A stretch of DNA of 30,074 nucleotides, from assembly GCA_019649035.1 (NCBI GenBank), contig BMAT01001843.1:96134-126207 (forward strand). Direction: 5' to 3'. Of the stretch, positions 1-11,469 are shown piece after piece; position 1 is the stretch's first letter; every line of letters begins with the position of its first letter. The notes beneath the pieces are model-generated. The model was not told the DNA's origin, did not search any database, and saw nothing but the letters and a program-made list of their open reading frames with translations. The stretch is from Elysia marginata (lineage: Eukaryota > Mollusca > Gastropoda > Plakobranchidae). The position numbers and the translations under genes were made by a program.

Positions 1-40
<40 letters not shown>
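1..40. repeat. (GA)n microsatellite at window edge
   Basis: Twenty uninterrupted GA units begin the window. The true repeat length is unknown because it runs off the edge. Confidence 0.97.
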
Positions 41-43
<3 letters not shown>

Positions 44-1661
44 CAAGTTTTTCCATCTGTGCACCCGGAATCAGTCAGTACGTTTGCTTTGTTTTCATGT
101 CAAAATCTCATTCGAAAAACTTCCCCATATGCCACAATAATAATGATTAGCTAGCTAAAAATATTTATGCTTTCTTTACACTCATCTTTCTTTCAAAAAA
201 TATAAGACCAGATAAAGAAGTTAACAATAGCCCTATATAAAACTTCACTAGCAATTTTTTAATACGCATGCTAGTTTTTTTTTTAAATAGAACGCTTGAA
301 TAATGTATTAAAGCTATTACAAGTCCAATATGATTGATCCGCGGCAATGAGGATTGTGTTTCAGCAGTTTTCTCTCGTCAGTTCAAGCTGACATTAAGCT
401 ACTGATCAATTCGCAACGCAGTACAATCCGTGATTACAGCCAGCCGACCTCGCAGCGCAGCAAACTCCCAACAGGTTAGAGGGGGAAAGACACGAACTCG
501 TTCTGCCGGTTAGAGTTGAGTGGCTATAACTTGTCTGGCACACACTGAGGGCGACAAGCCGAGTTATTGCATGCAAAACAAACAAACAAAAAAACCCACA
601 CGCTTATTACTAATTAAGATTTCAGAGAGAACGGTTACCAGGAAAATTGGGGAAAATCCTACCAAACTTGAAACAATTCCCACCGATCCCCAGTATTTAC
701 AAAGGAAATGAAACATAAGAACAGTAATATAGCTTTGTCGTTTAAAATGGTTTCCCAACCCATTCTATTGAATTGAAATTAACCCAAATAGCTGCAGATT
801 TTCACTTTTCAAGGCAAAACAGTTATAATGCCTAAAATTTAAAAAAATACACAATATAACCTTGTAAAATTGCATTACTATTGACACATTTGTCAGCAGA
901 TGCTATATTTTAAGCAGATGATTCTATGGAAAAAAATCGCCTGTGCCGCTGGCGCCCTGTAATTTATTTTCATTAACGTTCGAGACAATCCATTGCTTGC
1001 ACTTTTAGCGAATAATCCTATTCGCTACGGGCCTAGGCGTTGTGCCCGTTGACATTCAGGGAATAGTTGATCGAGTGTTGCTGGTTCCCCAGTGTAACGA
1101 CAGAGTCCAAAAGTTTAGTGTTGGTATCTCTTGAAATAACCAATTACTTTAAAGCGAATGTTATCCATTAAATCCGGACAAGACCATGTCCACGCTTGAG
1201 CGTGCATCAAGGACAAAATTACGTACTGAGCTAAATCTAACTATATTCTTCATCGCAACCCAATGCAACAAATAAGAGAAAAGAGTAGCGCAAGGCTGAG
1301 AAAAAGAGTTACTGCGTCGGGGACGATCATTAAGTGGTTGTGTGTGTGTGTGTGGGGGGGGGGTCGATAATTTGCTTTCTACACTTGAGGAAACTTCGGT
1401 TAGTGCGTCCATAATGCATTTGGTTTGTCACATGAGATAGAGGTTCTCTAAACACGGGAAGCACATCTCAATTTATGTTCCACTTGGCCAAAGAAATCAA
1501 AAGCTTTTACATCTTATCTCCGTGAAGGTCGCACTTATTGTCCCTGTACGCATCTTGTCTGTCTCTCAAGTATGCTTATATTTGTCTCTTGTGCAGGTGA
1601 GTCTCTTTCCCCTTCCTTCTTTCCTTCATACAAACATATAAATTGGAACAATGGTCCTTAC
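41..1661 (-). other. Intron sequence 3' of the receptor finger-1 exon, no second exon found
   Basis: If the receptor exon ending at 1662 is real, this stretch is its following intron. I searched the minus strand for the second zinc finger of the DNA-binding domain (a Cys-x5-Cys-x9-Cys-x2-Cys pattern ending in a CRLKKC-like helix) and did not find it, so that exon must lie left of position 1. A locally GC-richer patch at about 340-520 has no convincing open frame with splice sites. A short TG run followed by a run of G lies at 1339-1363. Confidence 0.6.
1339..1363. repeat. (TG)n followed by G10 run
   Basis: Alternating TG passes directly into a run of ten Gs. It is a simple-sequence tract and creates the spurious proline- and histidine-rich frame on the minus strand here. 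Confidence 0.95.
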
Positions 1662-1883
1662 CTTGGTCTTGAGCGCGTTGCGGCGGAAAAACGCCTTGCA
1701 CGACTCGCAACTGATGGCGTCAAAGTTGTAGCCGAGGGCGCGGTCGCCGCACACGCCGCAGAATAGTACGGTGCCATCTCGAGGCTTTGGTCGGCGTTTC
1801 TGCTCCCGCTTGCCTGCTGCAGGTTTACTCGCGCTGTTGTCTCCTTTGAGGATGATGTTGCTCACTATAGGATCACCCGAGGG
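1662..1883 (-). CDS. Nuclear receptor exon: first zinc finger of the DNA-binding domain, NR1J/HR96-like
   Basis: This exon encodes 74 residues of a ligand-regulated transcription factor acting in the nucleus. Residues 1-38 are a variable N-terminal stretch ending in a basic patch ([12 protein letters not shown]). From residue 42 the first C4 zinc finger is complete, with Cys at 42, 45, 59 and 62, the [16 protein letters not shown] recognition helix and the [10 protein letters not shown] end. The P-box ESCKA matches the HR96/DAF-12/NHR-8 (NR1J) group, not VDR (EGCKG) or PXR/CAR (ESCKG). That family is known for sensing sterols, lipids and xenobiotics. The 5' boundary is the acceptor TTGTTCCTCAG and the 3' boundary is a GTAAGG donor directly after an AAG codon. 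Both are phase 0 and the length is a multiple of three. The frame stays open upstream to a Met at 1943, so an unspliced start is possible but less likely given the good acceptor. The second finger and ligand-binding domain are not in the window. NR1J assignment is by motif memory, not by a tree. Confidence 0.9.
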
Positions 1884-2278
1884 CTGAGGAACAATCCATA
1901 GTGCACGATACATGAAATGGTATAGCAGAAATAGACAATACAAACGCTTCGAGTGACATTTGCACTCATTTTTTTTTCAAAATTAATAACAACACAATTT
2001 ATTATACATACCACAGAAAAGATAAGAATTATTCGGGACAGCAGGAGGTTTCAAAGCATTGTATAGATATTATAAAGCACCACAACGCTGGTGGAATGGG
2101 TGGTTTTAAAGCGACCTAAATCATTATGATCATAAGAACAACAATAAAACAAAACAATAACAAGAATTTCAAATGCAGGATTTTTTCTATGCAATTTCCA
2201 TACACATTGTGCACACTTTCTTCCGACAAAAAAAAACAAACAACAAAAACCAACCACTAAGCATAAAGGAGGCAGGAT

Positions 2279-2512
2279 TTATCCACTCCACCAATGCCGA
2301 AATGTTGCTATAGATTGTTTATGTTCATGGTGTTTTATAAAAAAAAGAATAATAAAAAAAAACTTTTGGGTTGGGTACTGGGGAGTGACCACTGGCGATT
2401 CAAAAGACGGTGTACGTTTCGCCAACTCCTGTGAAGAATCGTTGAAGATGTTGGGATATTTATTGCCCGCCAAAAAACTTCTTCCTGGCAAACCCGTTAC
2501 GGTTCGTACCAC
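2279..2512 (-). other. Unassigned open frame in intron
   Basis: The minus strand is open for 77 residues with a fairly balanced composition in its first 45 residues. The interval carries an 11-bp inverted pair (TTTCGCCAACT at 2417-2427 and its complement at 2515-2525) close to the start. No family is recognised and I could not place acceptor and donor sites around it. It may be a fragment of a mobile element or chance. Confidence 0.15.
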
Positions 2513-2690
2513 ATAGTTGGCGAAATCTCATTAACCTTTCCCGTACGTCGCTATTTGTATTCAAATCGAACATCGTGTACCATTTTGGGCCAGACATCTA
2601 TACCACAAAAAAGGGCTCACTCCGTAATGAAGACCTATCCGGTGTCGTCCGATTTCCTGATTGTTAAGCCCATAACGCCGCACTCATTTC

Positions 2691-2948
2691 TACCACTACT
2701 ACCACAACCACTACTACTAATTATAGTACTGCTGTTGCTGCAGCTACTACTACTACTACAACTACTACTACTAAACTACTACTACCACCATCACTACCAC
2801 CATCACCACCACCACACCACAACTAAAACTACAAAAATTATTACGGTGTTGCTACTATTACTACTGATAATACTACCGCTACCATCACTACTACAACTCC
2901 TTAATCCGCTACCGCTACCACCATCACTACTACTACTACAACTACTCA

Positions 2949-2980
<32 letters not shown>

Positions 2981-3034
2981 TTACGGTATTACAACTATTA
3001 CTACTGATAGTACTACCGCTACCGCTATCACCAT

Positions 3035-3074
<40 letters not shown>
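2691..3074. repeat. Long imperfect (ACT)n trinucleotide tract
   Basis: About 380 bp of mostly ACT/CTA triplets with interspersed ACC, GCT and CAC variants. Internally it repeats a larger pattern: blocks resembling TATTACTACTGATAATACT occur near 2857 and again near 2996. The long Leu/His/Tyr-rich plus-strand frame starting at 2555 is simply this tract translated and is not a gene. Confidence 0.95.
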
Positions 3075-3075
<1 letters not shown>

Positions 3076-3593
3076 AAAATACCAGCAGTGCAAGGAAGAT
3101 ACAGAAAAGCATATTTGGCCTATAAAATGAAATTAAAAGTGAACAATTCTGAACACAAACTAACCAAAAAGAATCGACACAACAGCATCGGTATCGATTC
3201 GCAACAGACTTCTATAAGGCCTGGCTTAGCCTACATGTGCACCCTGTTTGTGTGGATGCACAATGCGCGATGCCATTGCATTAATTTCTAAAACCTAATC
3301 AGGCCTACATATATCAACATTCCATCAGCTCACTGAGGAAGCCAAGCCCTCATGAGCCTATGGTCTTCTGTTAGCTTGCCGTCGTATTTACGGAAAAGTT
3401 TATAAATTTTTTACTCTAATTTATATAAATTTCGCTCTATCCATGATCAGACCTGTACTTTTCCAGTTAAACCCATGCACAGGTAATGACTCTATATAGA
3501 GAAAAATGGGGGGATCCCTCAGAGATCCCGCTGAGGTGTTGCTCTAGTTGAATACTACTACATGTATATATACTACATGTTGAATACTACTAC

Positions 3594-3830
3594 ACTGTAC
3601 CATTTTTGGTACACAACATACAGGGTGGGGTAACACTTTTAAAATAATTACTATTATGACAATACCTTTTTTCTTACATACATACATAAATGAGGTGTGC
3701 GCAAAAAAGATTAAAGGAGGCATTCTTAGATTTTCAATGTCAAGTAGGAGCTGGGTAATGAAAAAAATATTTTTTTTTGATCGACTGTACTAAATTTGGT
3801 ACACGACGTACGGGAAAGGTTAACGTTGAT
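3594..3830 (+). repeat. Two related 45-bp segments about 190 bp apart
   Basis: A segment beginning ACTGTAC then TTTGGTACACAAC at 3594 recurs at 3784 as ACTGTAC then TTTGGTACACGAC, followed in both copies by a GGG-rich stretch and GG(T)TAAC. The two copies are clearly related but diverged. The surrounding 3090-4250 contains nothing else recognisable apart from a G13 run at 3951-3963. Possibly a decayed repeat with internal duplication. Confidence 0.5.
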
Positions 3831-3950
3831 CGCACTAGTCGATCTGTCGATGCTTTAACTTTCTTATTACAGAACAAAAATAATGTCAAGACTAGATTAA
3901 AAGATGGGGGTCGTTCCAAATAATGATAGGTTTAATCTTATCGCAACTGA

Positions 3951-3963
3951 GGGGGGGGGGGGG
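3951..3963. repeat. G13 homopolymer
   Basis: Thirteen consecutive Gs. One of several long G or C runs in the window; the others are at 1354, 15231, 26675 and 30060. Confidence 0.95.
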
Positions 3964-4256
3964 AACAAAGACTGAACGAAAAAAGACTTTCGTGAAAATC
4001 AGACTACACTTTGTGTTTGAACGAAAAACCCTTGAATTTCACCTTAAGGCATATTACATGCGCAATTAGGTTCCCTCTCTTTTATGTTTTATGTTGTTTT
4101 TTTTCTCTTTCGTTTGTTTGTTTCTCATTTTGTTTAGAGGACGTGGTCATTTTTTTACTCTACCAATGCTACGGCATTGTTCTTGTGTTTGTTTTGTTTT
4201 TTCAAGAAAAAGTAACCTCTTGTGTAACCAGATATTCAATTTTTTTTTGCTTCAAA

Positions 4257-5640
4257 CATGTGGATCCTTTTCAATTTGCATATAGATATAATAAAAATGT
4301 GGATGATGCTATATATTACATGTCCTAAATAATCTCTTCCAACACCTTGAAAAACCCGGTACATCCATTAGACCTATGTGTAACGCCTTTTCAAGTGCAT
4401 TCAACACAATACAGCCTAATATGCTATGTGACAAGCGTACTCTCCTGTGGGCAAGGTAGTTAAGTAGAATAACTCTAGTGTTGAATCTAAGTCTACCAAC
4501 TCACCATTGCCCATGTGGAACTACTCTTGGATAATTTTTTAAAGTTCGTGGAATAGTCCCATAATGTAGCCCCTTCAATTATTTTCTGGATACTCGAGTT
4601 TCTGACAGCCAGACTTCCATGCGTAAGACTGGGTTCTACTTTGAGTTAAGACACCATCACTACTAATACCGAAGCTCCTCAGGGCACAGTCCTCTCGCCT
4701 TTTCTTTTTCAGTATACACAACGGATTGTAGGTCAACACACAGTGACTGCATTATTGATAAACATGCCGACGACAAAATACTCACTAGAGCTATTAAAAA
4801 CGACCAAGAAAACTGAATACCTGAATGAAATAGAAACCTTCGCCAGATGGTGTAATAATAATTTTTTAACATTAATGTTGAAGAGACAAAAGAAATGATA
4901 ACCGACTTTCGTAGGACAGGAACAAAAAAATGTCTAAAGCAATTTGTGATTGATGGCAAGGAAATAGGAAGAGTTCAGAGTTTAAAATACCTCGAGGTAG
5001 GAATTGACGACAATCACCTTTTAATTATAAGAATACTGATTACATAATTTCAAAACTTAAACCTCGTATTTACTGCCTTAGAAAGCCCAGATCTTTTAAT
5101 GTTCACGAAAATTACTCAAAATATTTTATTCTTCAATCTTGACCAGTGTTTTGACCTTTAGCATCCAAACCTGGGGAGGCAATATCAACAGTGGTGACAA
5201 AGATAAACTTAACAAAATAATTGGAGAAGTGGGCGGGGTGGTGGGAATGAGACAGTTGAATTTTGAGACCCTTTGTAACGAACGGACTTCCAAAGACACA
5301 ACAAATACTAAAAGACAAGACACACAATCTCTTTAAGGAATACGCCGGTCTACTCAGTGGACGTAACGGAAGATACAGGATGCCAGCGGTCAAAACAAAT
5401 CAGTACAACGATTATTTTATACCAAGATCTTTAAAACAATTGAATGAAAACTTTAAAAGAATTTGATTTCCCCCCTAGATATTTACTTCTTATATACCAC
5501 TTTGTGAAACTGACTTTCTGTGATGGCGATTTTAATTAATACTAGCCATGTGATATTAGCCTTTTTCTATATGTGAACTATATACACATTTATAATTTAT
5601 GCATTTTATGTAATAAAATCGGCAATATTTAAATTCTATT
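4257..5640 (+). mobile_element. Decayed non-LTR retrotransposon (CR1/Rex1-like), 3' part of reverse transcriptase
   Basis: Translated piecewise in three frames, this is the second half of a LINE reverse transcriptase. DPFQFAYRYNKNVDDAIYY at 4263 matches the fingers/palm entry motif. EAPQGTVLSPFLFQ starts at 4671. The catalytic YADD box is present as HADD at 4763-4774, with both Asp kept and Tyr lost. Downstream come the segments ARWCNNNFL, VLTFSIQTWGGN, and RNGRYRMPAVKTNQYNDYF near the C-terminus, ending at a stop at 5464-5466. At least four frameshifts and several stops separate these blocks, and the 5' half (endonuclease and start of RT) is absent, as expected for a 5'-truncated insertion. 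The AT-rich tail to about 5640 is probably the 3' UTR; its exact end is not visible. The closest clade I recognise is Rex1/CR1, from memory of motif order. Confidence 0.85.
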
Positions 5641-6490
5641 GAACTCTTGCTTATTAACCTATTTATCTATTCTTTTTTGAATATATATATCCTTTTATTA
5701 TTTCACGATGTATGAGCAGTCAATGTAATTTCCATAAAGGTTTAAAAAAGTTATCCTGTTTTCTGTATTCAACCTCTGGACATAAAAAACAGCTGAAGGC
5801 CAAATGCCTTTTTAAGCAAAAAACAAACCCTGATGATGAGATTCTACAGCATGCAACAACGGCGGATAAAAGTCTCCTTTTAACTAAGCTCATTAGCGAA
5901 AAACCCACATAAGCATTCAATTTCACTCTACCTAAGTTAGGTATTGTCTTTATAAACAAAAGTTTTAGTTTGAAAAAAACAAAACAGAAGACCTCATCAG
6001 CACACATGGTGCGTGTTACATCAGACCACAAAGTAAACACTTAAAACGGAAAATTTCAATTCTAAGAGAACTTGTATCTTTAGAGCCGTTTCCTGTCCCA
6101 CGCAGGCACACGACCTAGTGAGAAAATAATCAAGAAACACCGACCAACTTTTCAGTCACAAAGAGAACTCAAAACAACTTGATTTTTAAGAGAGGAAACC
6201 GTTGTTTTTTTTTTTTTAACTTTACCGTTTCTTTGAGGTGGTGCCCTCTTTAATACCAGTTCGGTTATGTCTTGAAATAAAGAAAAATCAACACAAAATG
6301 TATATATTCTAACATTTCTTAACAAAAGAAACAGATTTATCTACTTCCATTGAAACTAGATTTTAAGATGCTTTGAATTTCAAAAGCAGAACGTAAATCG
6401 TTTTTACTCACGAAGGAACAGTCATACGTACTTATGAATTAGTTTCGTTTTCGAAATACTACGATTCTTACACATTAAAGATTAAAGAGA
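5641..6490. other. Intronic stretch with nothing recognised
   Basis: AT-rich, with stops in all frames at short intervals, apart from a 106-residue minus-strand frame (5720-6040) that shows no known motif and no flanking splice sites. A T12 run lies near 6210. Confidence 0.5.
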
Positions 6491-6494
6491 AAGG

Positions 6495-6495
6495 C

Positions 6496-6568
<73 letters not shown>
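6495..6568. repeat. (GA)n microsatellite
   Basis: About 37 GA units with one AAA interruption near 6517. It generates the Ser/Leu-rich frame on the opposite strand. Confidence 0.97.
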
Positions 6569-6573
<5 letters not shown>

Positions 6574-7430
6574 TCTAAGAAACTATAAAAAGAAAAATTG
6601 GGAAACAAGAAAACATTGGGAGCAATCAATATAAAACCATTTTTAAATCTTAAGTATGGTGGGAGTGAGAGAATCAAATAGAGAGAAAAGGATACAAAGA
6701 GAAGCCAAAAAGGGAGGTTAACGGAGGTATGATAATCAAGTAAATAGAAAATGTATAGAGAAGGTAGGTTGAATTGTTAACCAGTCAAGGGGAGGCGGCA
6801 GAGACCAGAAGCTGAATTCCGTAAAAGCCAAGAAAAAGATCAAAGATAGAGCGGTGAGTTTTGGTCGATAGAGACACGTTTAGCTATAAACAAACAAATG
6901 GGAAGCAAGACAACGCTTTATGTCCGAAGAAGAAAATGAGTTGGAGCGAGAAAGACTGGTATTTTAAGACACGATATCGCTATGTGGAAATCAATATAAG
7001 GAAACGTCACAGAGGGGCTAATGGGATCACTGGGAGTAAAGACAAAACAACCCACACTTAGAGCTGAACACGTTGTTCTTGTTGAAAAAGAATGAAATAT
7101 GCACAGCAAAAAATCTCTTTTTTTTTTAGGGACGGGGGATATTTAGTACCCATGTCATCAGGTGCGATTTGTTGACCCGAGTACATTTCTTTTATTTTGG
7201 AAGGATGCCATTATTTCCAAGCTTAACCAGTTAATGCAATCCATCTTTGGTTGCATATTTTTCAATTCATAAAATATATATGTGAAAGGATTTTTCTCTT
7301 CAAACTATTCTATATTTCCTCGCAGCTCCAAAGCCAAAAAATTGTCTTAAACAAAAATTCTCTTTTATTTTATAATCGTCTGCTGAGAAACAAGGATGTC
7401 TGTACCGTGGTAAAAGATGGAAAGACGGCG

Positions 7431-7468
7431 AGGATGATGGTGATGATGATGACGACGACGACGAAGAG
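7431..7468. repeat. (GAT)n/(GAC)n trinucleotide run
   Basis: GATGATGGTGATGATGAT passes into GACGACGAC. It sits inside the tandem-array unit at the same relative position as the run at 8062. Confidence 0.9.
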
Positions 7469-8061
7469 TAGGAGAAAGGAAAAATGAGGGAGGGTTTAGA
7501 ATAAAAGGAGAGATTGATAAAAGACCAAAACAGCAAGGAAAACTAAAAAGGTTTATTTGATCTATTCCGCCAGTATTGAGAAATCTTGATCCATTCCACT
7601 CCATGTATTCTTCAGCCTGGCCAAATTCATCAGGTTGGGGATAGGCCAAATGGGATCATGCGGAGTCCAGACAACGTACCTCGAACTCTAAGCTGAACAG
7701 GGCATATTTGTTTTCAAAATAATGAAACATCCATAGGAAAAAAATTGAAATTCACAGTCTAACCATGTGACCAGGTGTGATTTGTAAACCCAAAGCTTGT
7801 GCATTATGATTTTACACCCATTCCTAAGTTTAACGCCATAGATCTTTGGTCAATTTTTTCTCAACAATTATACAGAGATATTTGCTCTATGCCTTCCTAT
7901 TTGATTTTCCTTTTTCATAGGTCCTAGGATGGATAGCAATGATCTTTCTGTTTCCTAATGAGTTCTGCTTTGGAAAAAAGAAGTTTTGAGAATTAGTACG
8001 GTATATTTGCCTGAAGAATGTGGAAATAACGACGAAAATGATTATGAAGATGAAGAACTGT

Positions 8062-8119
8062 TGATGAAAGATGATAATGATGATGATGATCATGATCATG
8101 ATGATGATGATGATGATGA
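8062..8119. repeat. (GAT)n run with GATCAT interruption
   Basis: GAT triplets interrupted by two GATCAT motifs near 8090. It lies in the next unit of the tandem array and is positionally equivalent to 7431-7468. Confidence 0.9.
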
Positions 8120-8985
8120 AAGAGAGCAGGTGGAGGAAAAAAAAAGAAAAAGAAAAAAATGATACACTGCAAAATAGGAAAAAGAAAAATGAAGATGGGA
8201 GAAAAAAAGAAAGCATCGAGATTTTTTGTTAAAATCGATTTCGCCAATGAAGAGCATCTTGATCCCTTCCACGTCACATATGTTCAGCATGGTCAAATCT
8301 CCCTGGTCGTGGACAAGTCAAAGGGATCACAGGGAGATACAGAAACTCGACCACCGAGCTGTACCAATCAACTTTTCTTTCAGCAAAGTTAAAGAGTCAA
8401 TGGAAAAACATTTTTAACATAAATGATTTAGTGCAACCCAAGACCTCGAGTGCAACTTGTATGCCCCAACCTGTTACATCACGAGTTCATACCAGGGATG
8501 ATATAATGTTTAAACTCAACGCGACCGATATTTGGTTGTGCTTTTTTTTCATTTGTAAAAAGAAAAAATCTTACATGATTGTAAACTCATTTTCTACTGG
8601 TCCTCCAGCGTATTTCCTAGAGACTGAAAATAGCAAGTTGTTAAAGATAAAGTTCAACTGCAGAGGAAAGGAAATTTGAACAATTCATGTAGGAGTTTCG
8701 AGCACGATAACGTGGAAAAGGGAAGGTTTAATAAGATGGAAGCCAACACGAAGAAGTAAACCTGGCGATGGAGGAACGGGGGAGGAAAAACGGCATCGGC
8801 AAAAAGAAAAACTCGATGTAAATTTATTTTCAAAATCCATTCCGCTAATTTAAAACATCTTGATCTCTTTAGCTTCACATGTTGTTCAGGCTTGCCAAGT
8901 CTCTCCGCACTGGTGGGCGAGGACAAGAAGATCTGTTATTGTCATCTGGCTGTCACATTCAGGCGGTGGAGCTTGTGTTCTCAAG

Positions 8986-9032
8986 GAGAGGGAGGGGGGA
9001 GAGAGACCGAGAGAGAGAGACAGAGAGTTATC
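8986..9032. repeat. Purine (GA/GGA)n tract
   Basis: Short G- and A-only tract with GAGAGA core just after the last visible unit of the tandem array. Confidence 0.85.
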
Positions 9033-11469
9033 TAAGCTCTACACCGCGCGTGTCTGTCTCTAAGAATGAAGCTCGAGGTTAAGTCTGGGAGATGCTGAAC
9101 AGTTTATGTAACATCAATATTTAGCACGAAGTATCTAGTTTTGCCAGGCTGTCGACGAATGTCTTTTTAACGTGTCCAAGTCTATGACATTCGTTAATGA
9201 AGAAAATACAGAATAGTAAGAAAATGCTTGGTAGGTTTTTAGCACGGCTCAAATGATAAATCGAAGCCACCTGTTGAAGTTCCTAAGGCAAAGTGACCGC
9301 TCGCTAGTTGTTTTTTTTTTTTCTTCTTCAAATCATGGCGAATAGGCAAGCCATTGTATTGCTAAAGCTTATTGTGTATTTATCATTATTAGGATTATTA
9401 ATTTCATACATTCCATTTTCTTTTCGTGTAAATTGAAAGATGACACTGATTAGACGCAAAAATTATACCATTGGTAATGCTGATTGTACGGGGATGGTAG
9501 CTTTGAAGGTCAGCCAATGATGACAGTGATTGTGACGGCCATGACGATAGGACGGCGACGAGCATGATTAAAATAACGAGTTGGAGGAGGAGGAGGGTGT
9601 CCACAATGCCAATCACAACTGGACAGCATTTCGAGGCCATTTATTTTTTTTCCTTTTTTTACGAATAAAAATAAAATCAGTCACCCCAAAACGTCTTCAC
9701 GCATCAAGCATCATAATTTTTTTTAAATAATCTGTTCCTATTTCTTTTTTTTGTGTGTGGAAAAATTAAACTTCTAATTCTGTATAAAAGCGTGCATTTT
9801 TTTTGTTTGTTCTTTTTTTGCCTTTCGAAAACGAACCTGCTCCAATATCGTTTGGAATTATTGTAAGGGTTCAGTTTGAAACTGATGCTTTTAATGAAAA
9901 AATATGATACGGTTTTTTTAGACAGTGACATTACTGACAACGAAACGTTTCGCGTTTAAGCAGAGGAAATCCTGGAAATTAAATTCAAACGTTCAAGGTT
10001 AAAAACAAAACAAACAAAAAAACGAACTGAGAAACTTGAAGAATCTAGCGGAGACGACGCAGAAAAAGTAGGTTAGAGATTTTAGGTATTTTTACAAAGT
10101 TAATACGAACGATAGCCTTACTTGGTCTAATAATTATTTAGATGAAACTATAGCTTACCACTTGAACATAAAAAATGCAACATTTTGTCACATTTTCTTT
10201 TAACTTAATCCTTAATTAAGTTAAAAATCACATTTTTAAAAAAAGATTATTGTTTAGATGCACCAAAAAAAGTGAATGTTTTGTAACTATATTTATACAT
10301 TTTTTTAAAAATTACGCACGACCCAAAGATTTTTGCGCTGTACAGTGATGGAGCTGCGTGTTATTTAAACCAAGTGTCTAGATAAGTACGTGTGTATAAA
10401 AAGTACTTTATACATGTTTTAGGAGCAGTAAACCAGCTCATAAAAACTTAATACAGCTTATAAACGTAGACTCATATACTCCCAGACGGAGCTGTCCACC
10501 ACCGATTCACTGCCACTGTACTGGGTACAGACAAATTCATATCTGAACACTTAGAATTGCACTAAATGTACTTACAGTGAAAAATTTACAACACCAACGA
10601 TGAAAATAAGATGGAATGTCATCTGCATGTGAGAGTGTCTTTTGAAGAGGGCAAAATGTTATTTAAATCAAGCGCGGTATCGCTTAGTAGAGGGCTGGGT
10701 AAAGCAGAAGTGGCAATTAGTCTCTTCATTCAAGCTTTGAAAAATTCAGCTCCAGTGAGCTCAGATAAGTGACTTCCATGGGTTACATCGTATTATGCCT
10801 AATACCTTAAAAAATGTTCTGCCCTAATACCGCCTACACCCTCTCGCACAGGAACGCACCATGCCAAAGCAAAAAAAAAAACAAAAAAACAAAAAAACCC
10901 GCATCACCGGTCCAGAGACGTTCCGAATCTTGAGTACACGTGAAACGGGCTTAAGAGAGCGTGCATAGGAACTCACTTATCTCAGTAAAGTAGAGCTGGT
11001 TTTTCCAAGCTAAGTTAAGAAACTAATTATTATATGTGCAATAGAATCCCGACTAATTTGGAGCCTTATTCATAGGGAAGACAAGATTCTGCCGACAAAT
11101 CGGACTATTCAGCCTAACTTAGACGGGAAACTAAATTTAGTCGTGGGCCAGGGCCCCCAAATTAAGACCTAAATTATTATTGCAGTCAAGTTACACCATG
11201 ATTGAAACTGGATTACGTAGCAGTATTTAGGCATTATTTTATTTATTTAAAAGAATATCGCTGTTGACTCTTAAACCCAAAATCGCCTGGAACTTTTCAG
11301 GTCGAAAAAAATGTACATCAAGAGAACAAAAATTCTTAGCGATTAGAAGTTTCTCATGTATCTCTTGAAGATGGATGAAGAAAAAGTCGAATTGCCACTG
11401 TGTAATCCTAAAAAGGCGGTCTTTATGCTGATAATTAAATAAATATAGAGAACTAAAAGGTATTCTTTG
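9033..11469. other. Intronic stretch, no gene recognised
   Basis: AT-rich sequence with short frames only. A_n/C tract at about 10870-10900. One GC-richer patch at 10480-10545 is open on both strands (see 10458-10622). Nothing here matches a known gene or a mobile-element protein. Confidence 0.5.
10458..10622 (-). other. Low-confidence mini coding unit interrupted by 33 nt
   Basis: On the minus strand an ATG at 10622 opens MTFHLIFIVGVVNFS, a signal-peptide-like hydrophobic start, up to a GTAAGT at 10575. After 33 nt an AG at 10543 restores a frame reading YEFVCTQYSGSESVVD and ending in a stop at 10458. The phases fit, giving about 44 residues. The 33-nt gap is shorter than almost all known metazoan introns, so this may be coincidence or a degraded fragment. 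No family recognised. Confidence 0.12.

Larger units (their letters stand above)
6600..8960 (+). repeat. Diverged tandem array, unit about 600-690 bp, 3-4 copies
   Basis: The same ordered landmarks recur at near-constant spacing. The block GGGATCA, followed by GA-rich sequence and then GAGCTG or AAGCTG, sits at 7023, 7652 and 8323 (spacing 629 and 671). The block CTTGATC, followed by a CAT/TCAGC stretch, sits near 7586, 8260 and 8853. The block ATCTTTGGT (or ATATTTGGT) sits near 7243, 7842 and 8528. Each unit starts with a purine-rich segment that has expanded into GAT or GA runs (7431-7468, 8062-8119, 8118-8215, 8700-8815). Copies share perhaps 60-75 percent identity by eye, so the array is old. 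No coding potential is shared between copies. Confidence 0.65.

Noticed and set aside
1572-1766. Plus-strand open frame overlapping the receptor exon
   Set aside because: It is the antisense shadow of the zinc-finger codons, and the acceptor-like CAG before it has no coding exon to match.
2279-2512. Extra receptor exon between the two accepted exons
   Set aside because: Frame is protein-like in part but no GT donor or pyrimidine-tract acceptor fits its ends.
2555-3007. 150-residue Leu/His/Tyr-rich open frame on the plus strand
   Set aside because: It is the (ACT)n tract translated; composition is set by the repeat and no domain is present.
4495-4515. Minus-strand GTGAGT donor
   Set aside because: It lies inside the plus-strand LINE remnant and has no open exon upstream of it.
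5139-5466. Two overlapping plus-strand frames as separate small genes
   Set aside because: Both are frame-shifted pieces of one LINE reverse transcriptase C-terminus.
7300-8296. Minus-strand frames with poly-Ser, poly-His or poly-Ile stretches
   Set aside because: They arise from GAT and GA runs inside the tandem array and are not shared between units as coding sequence.
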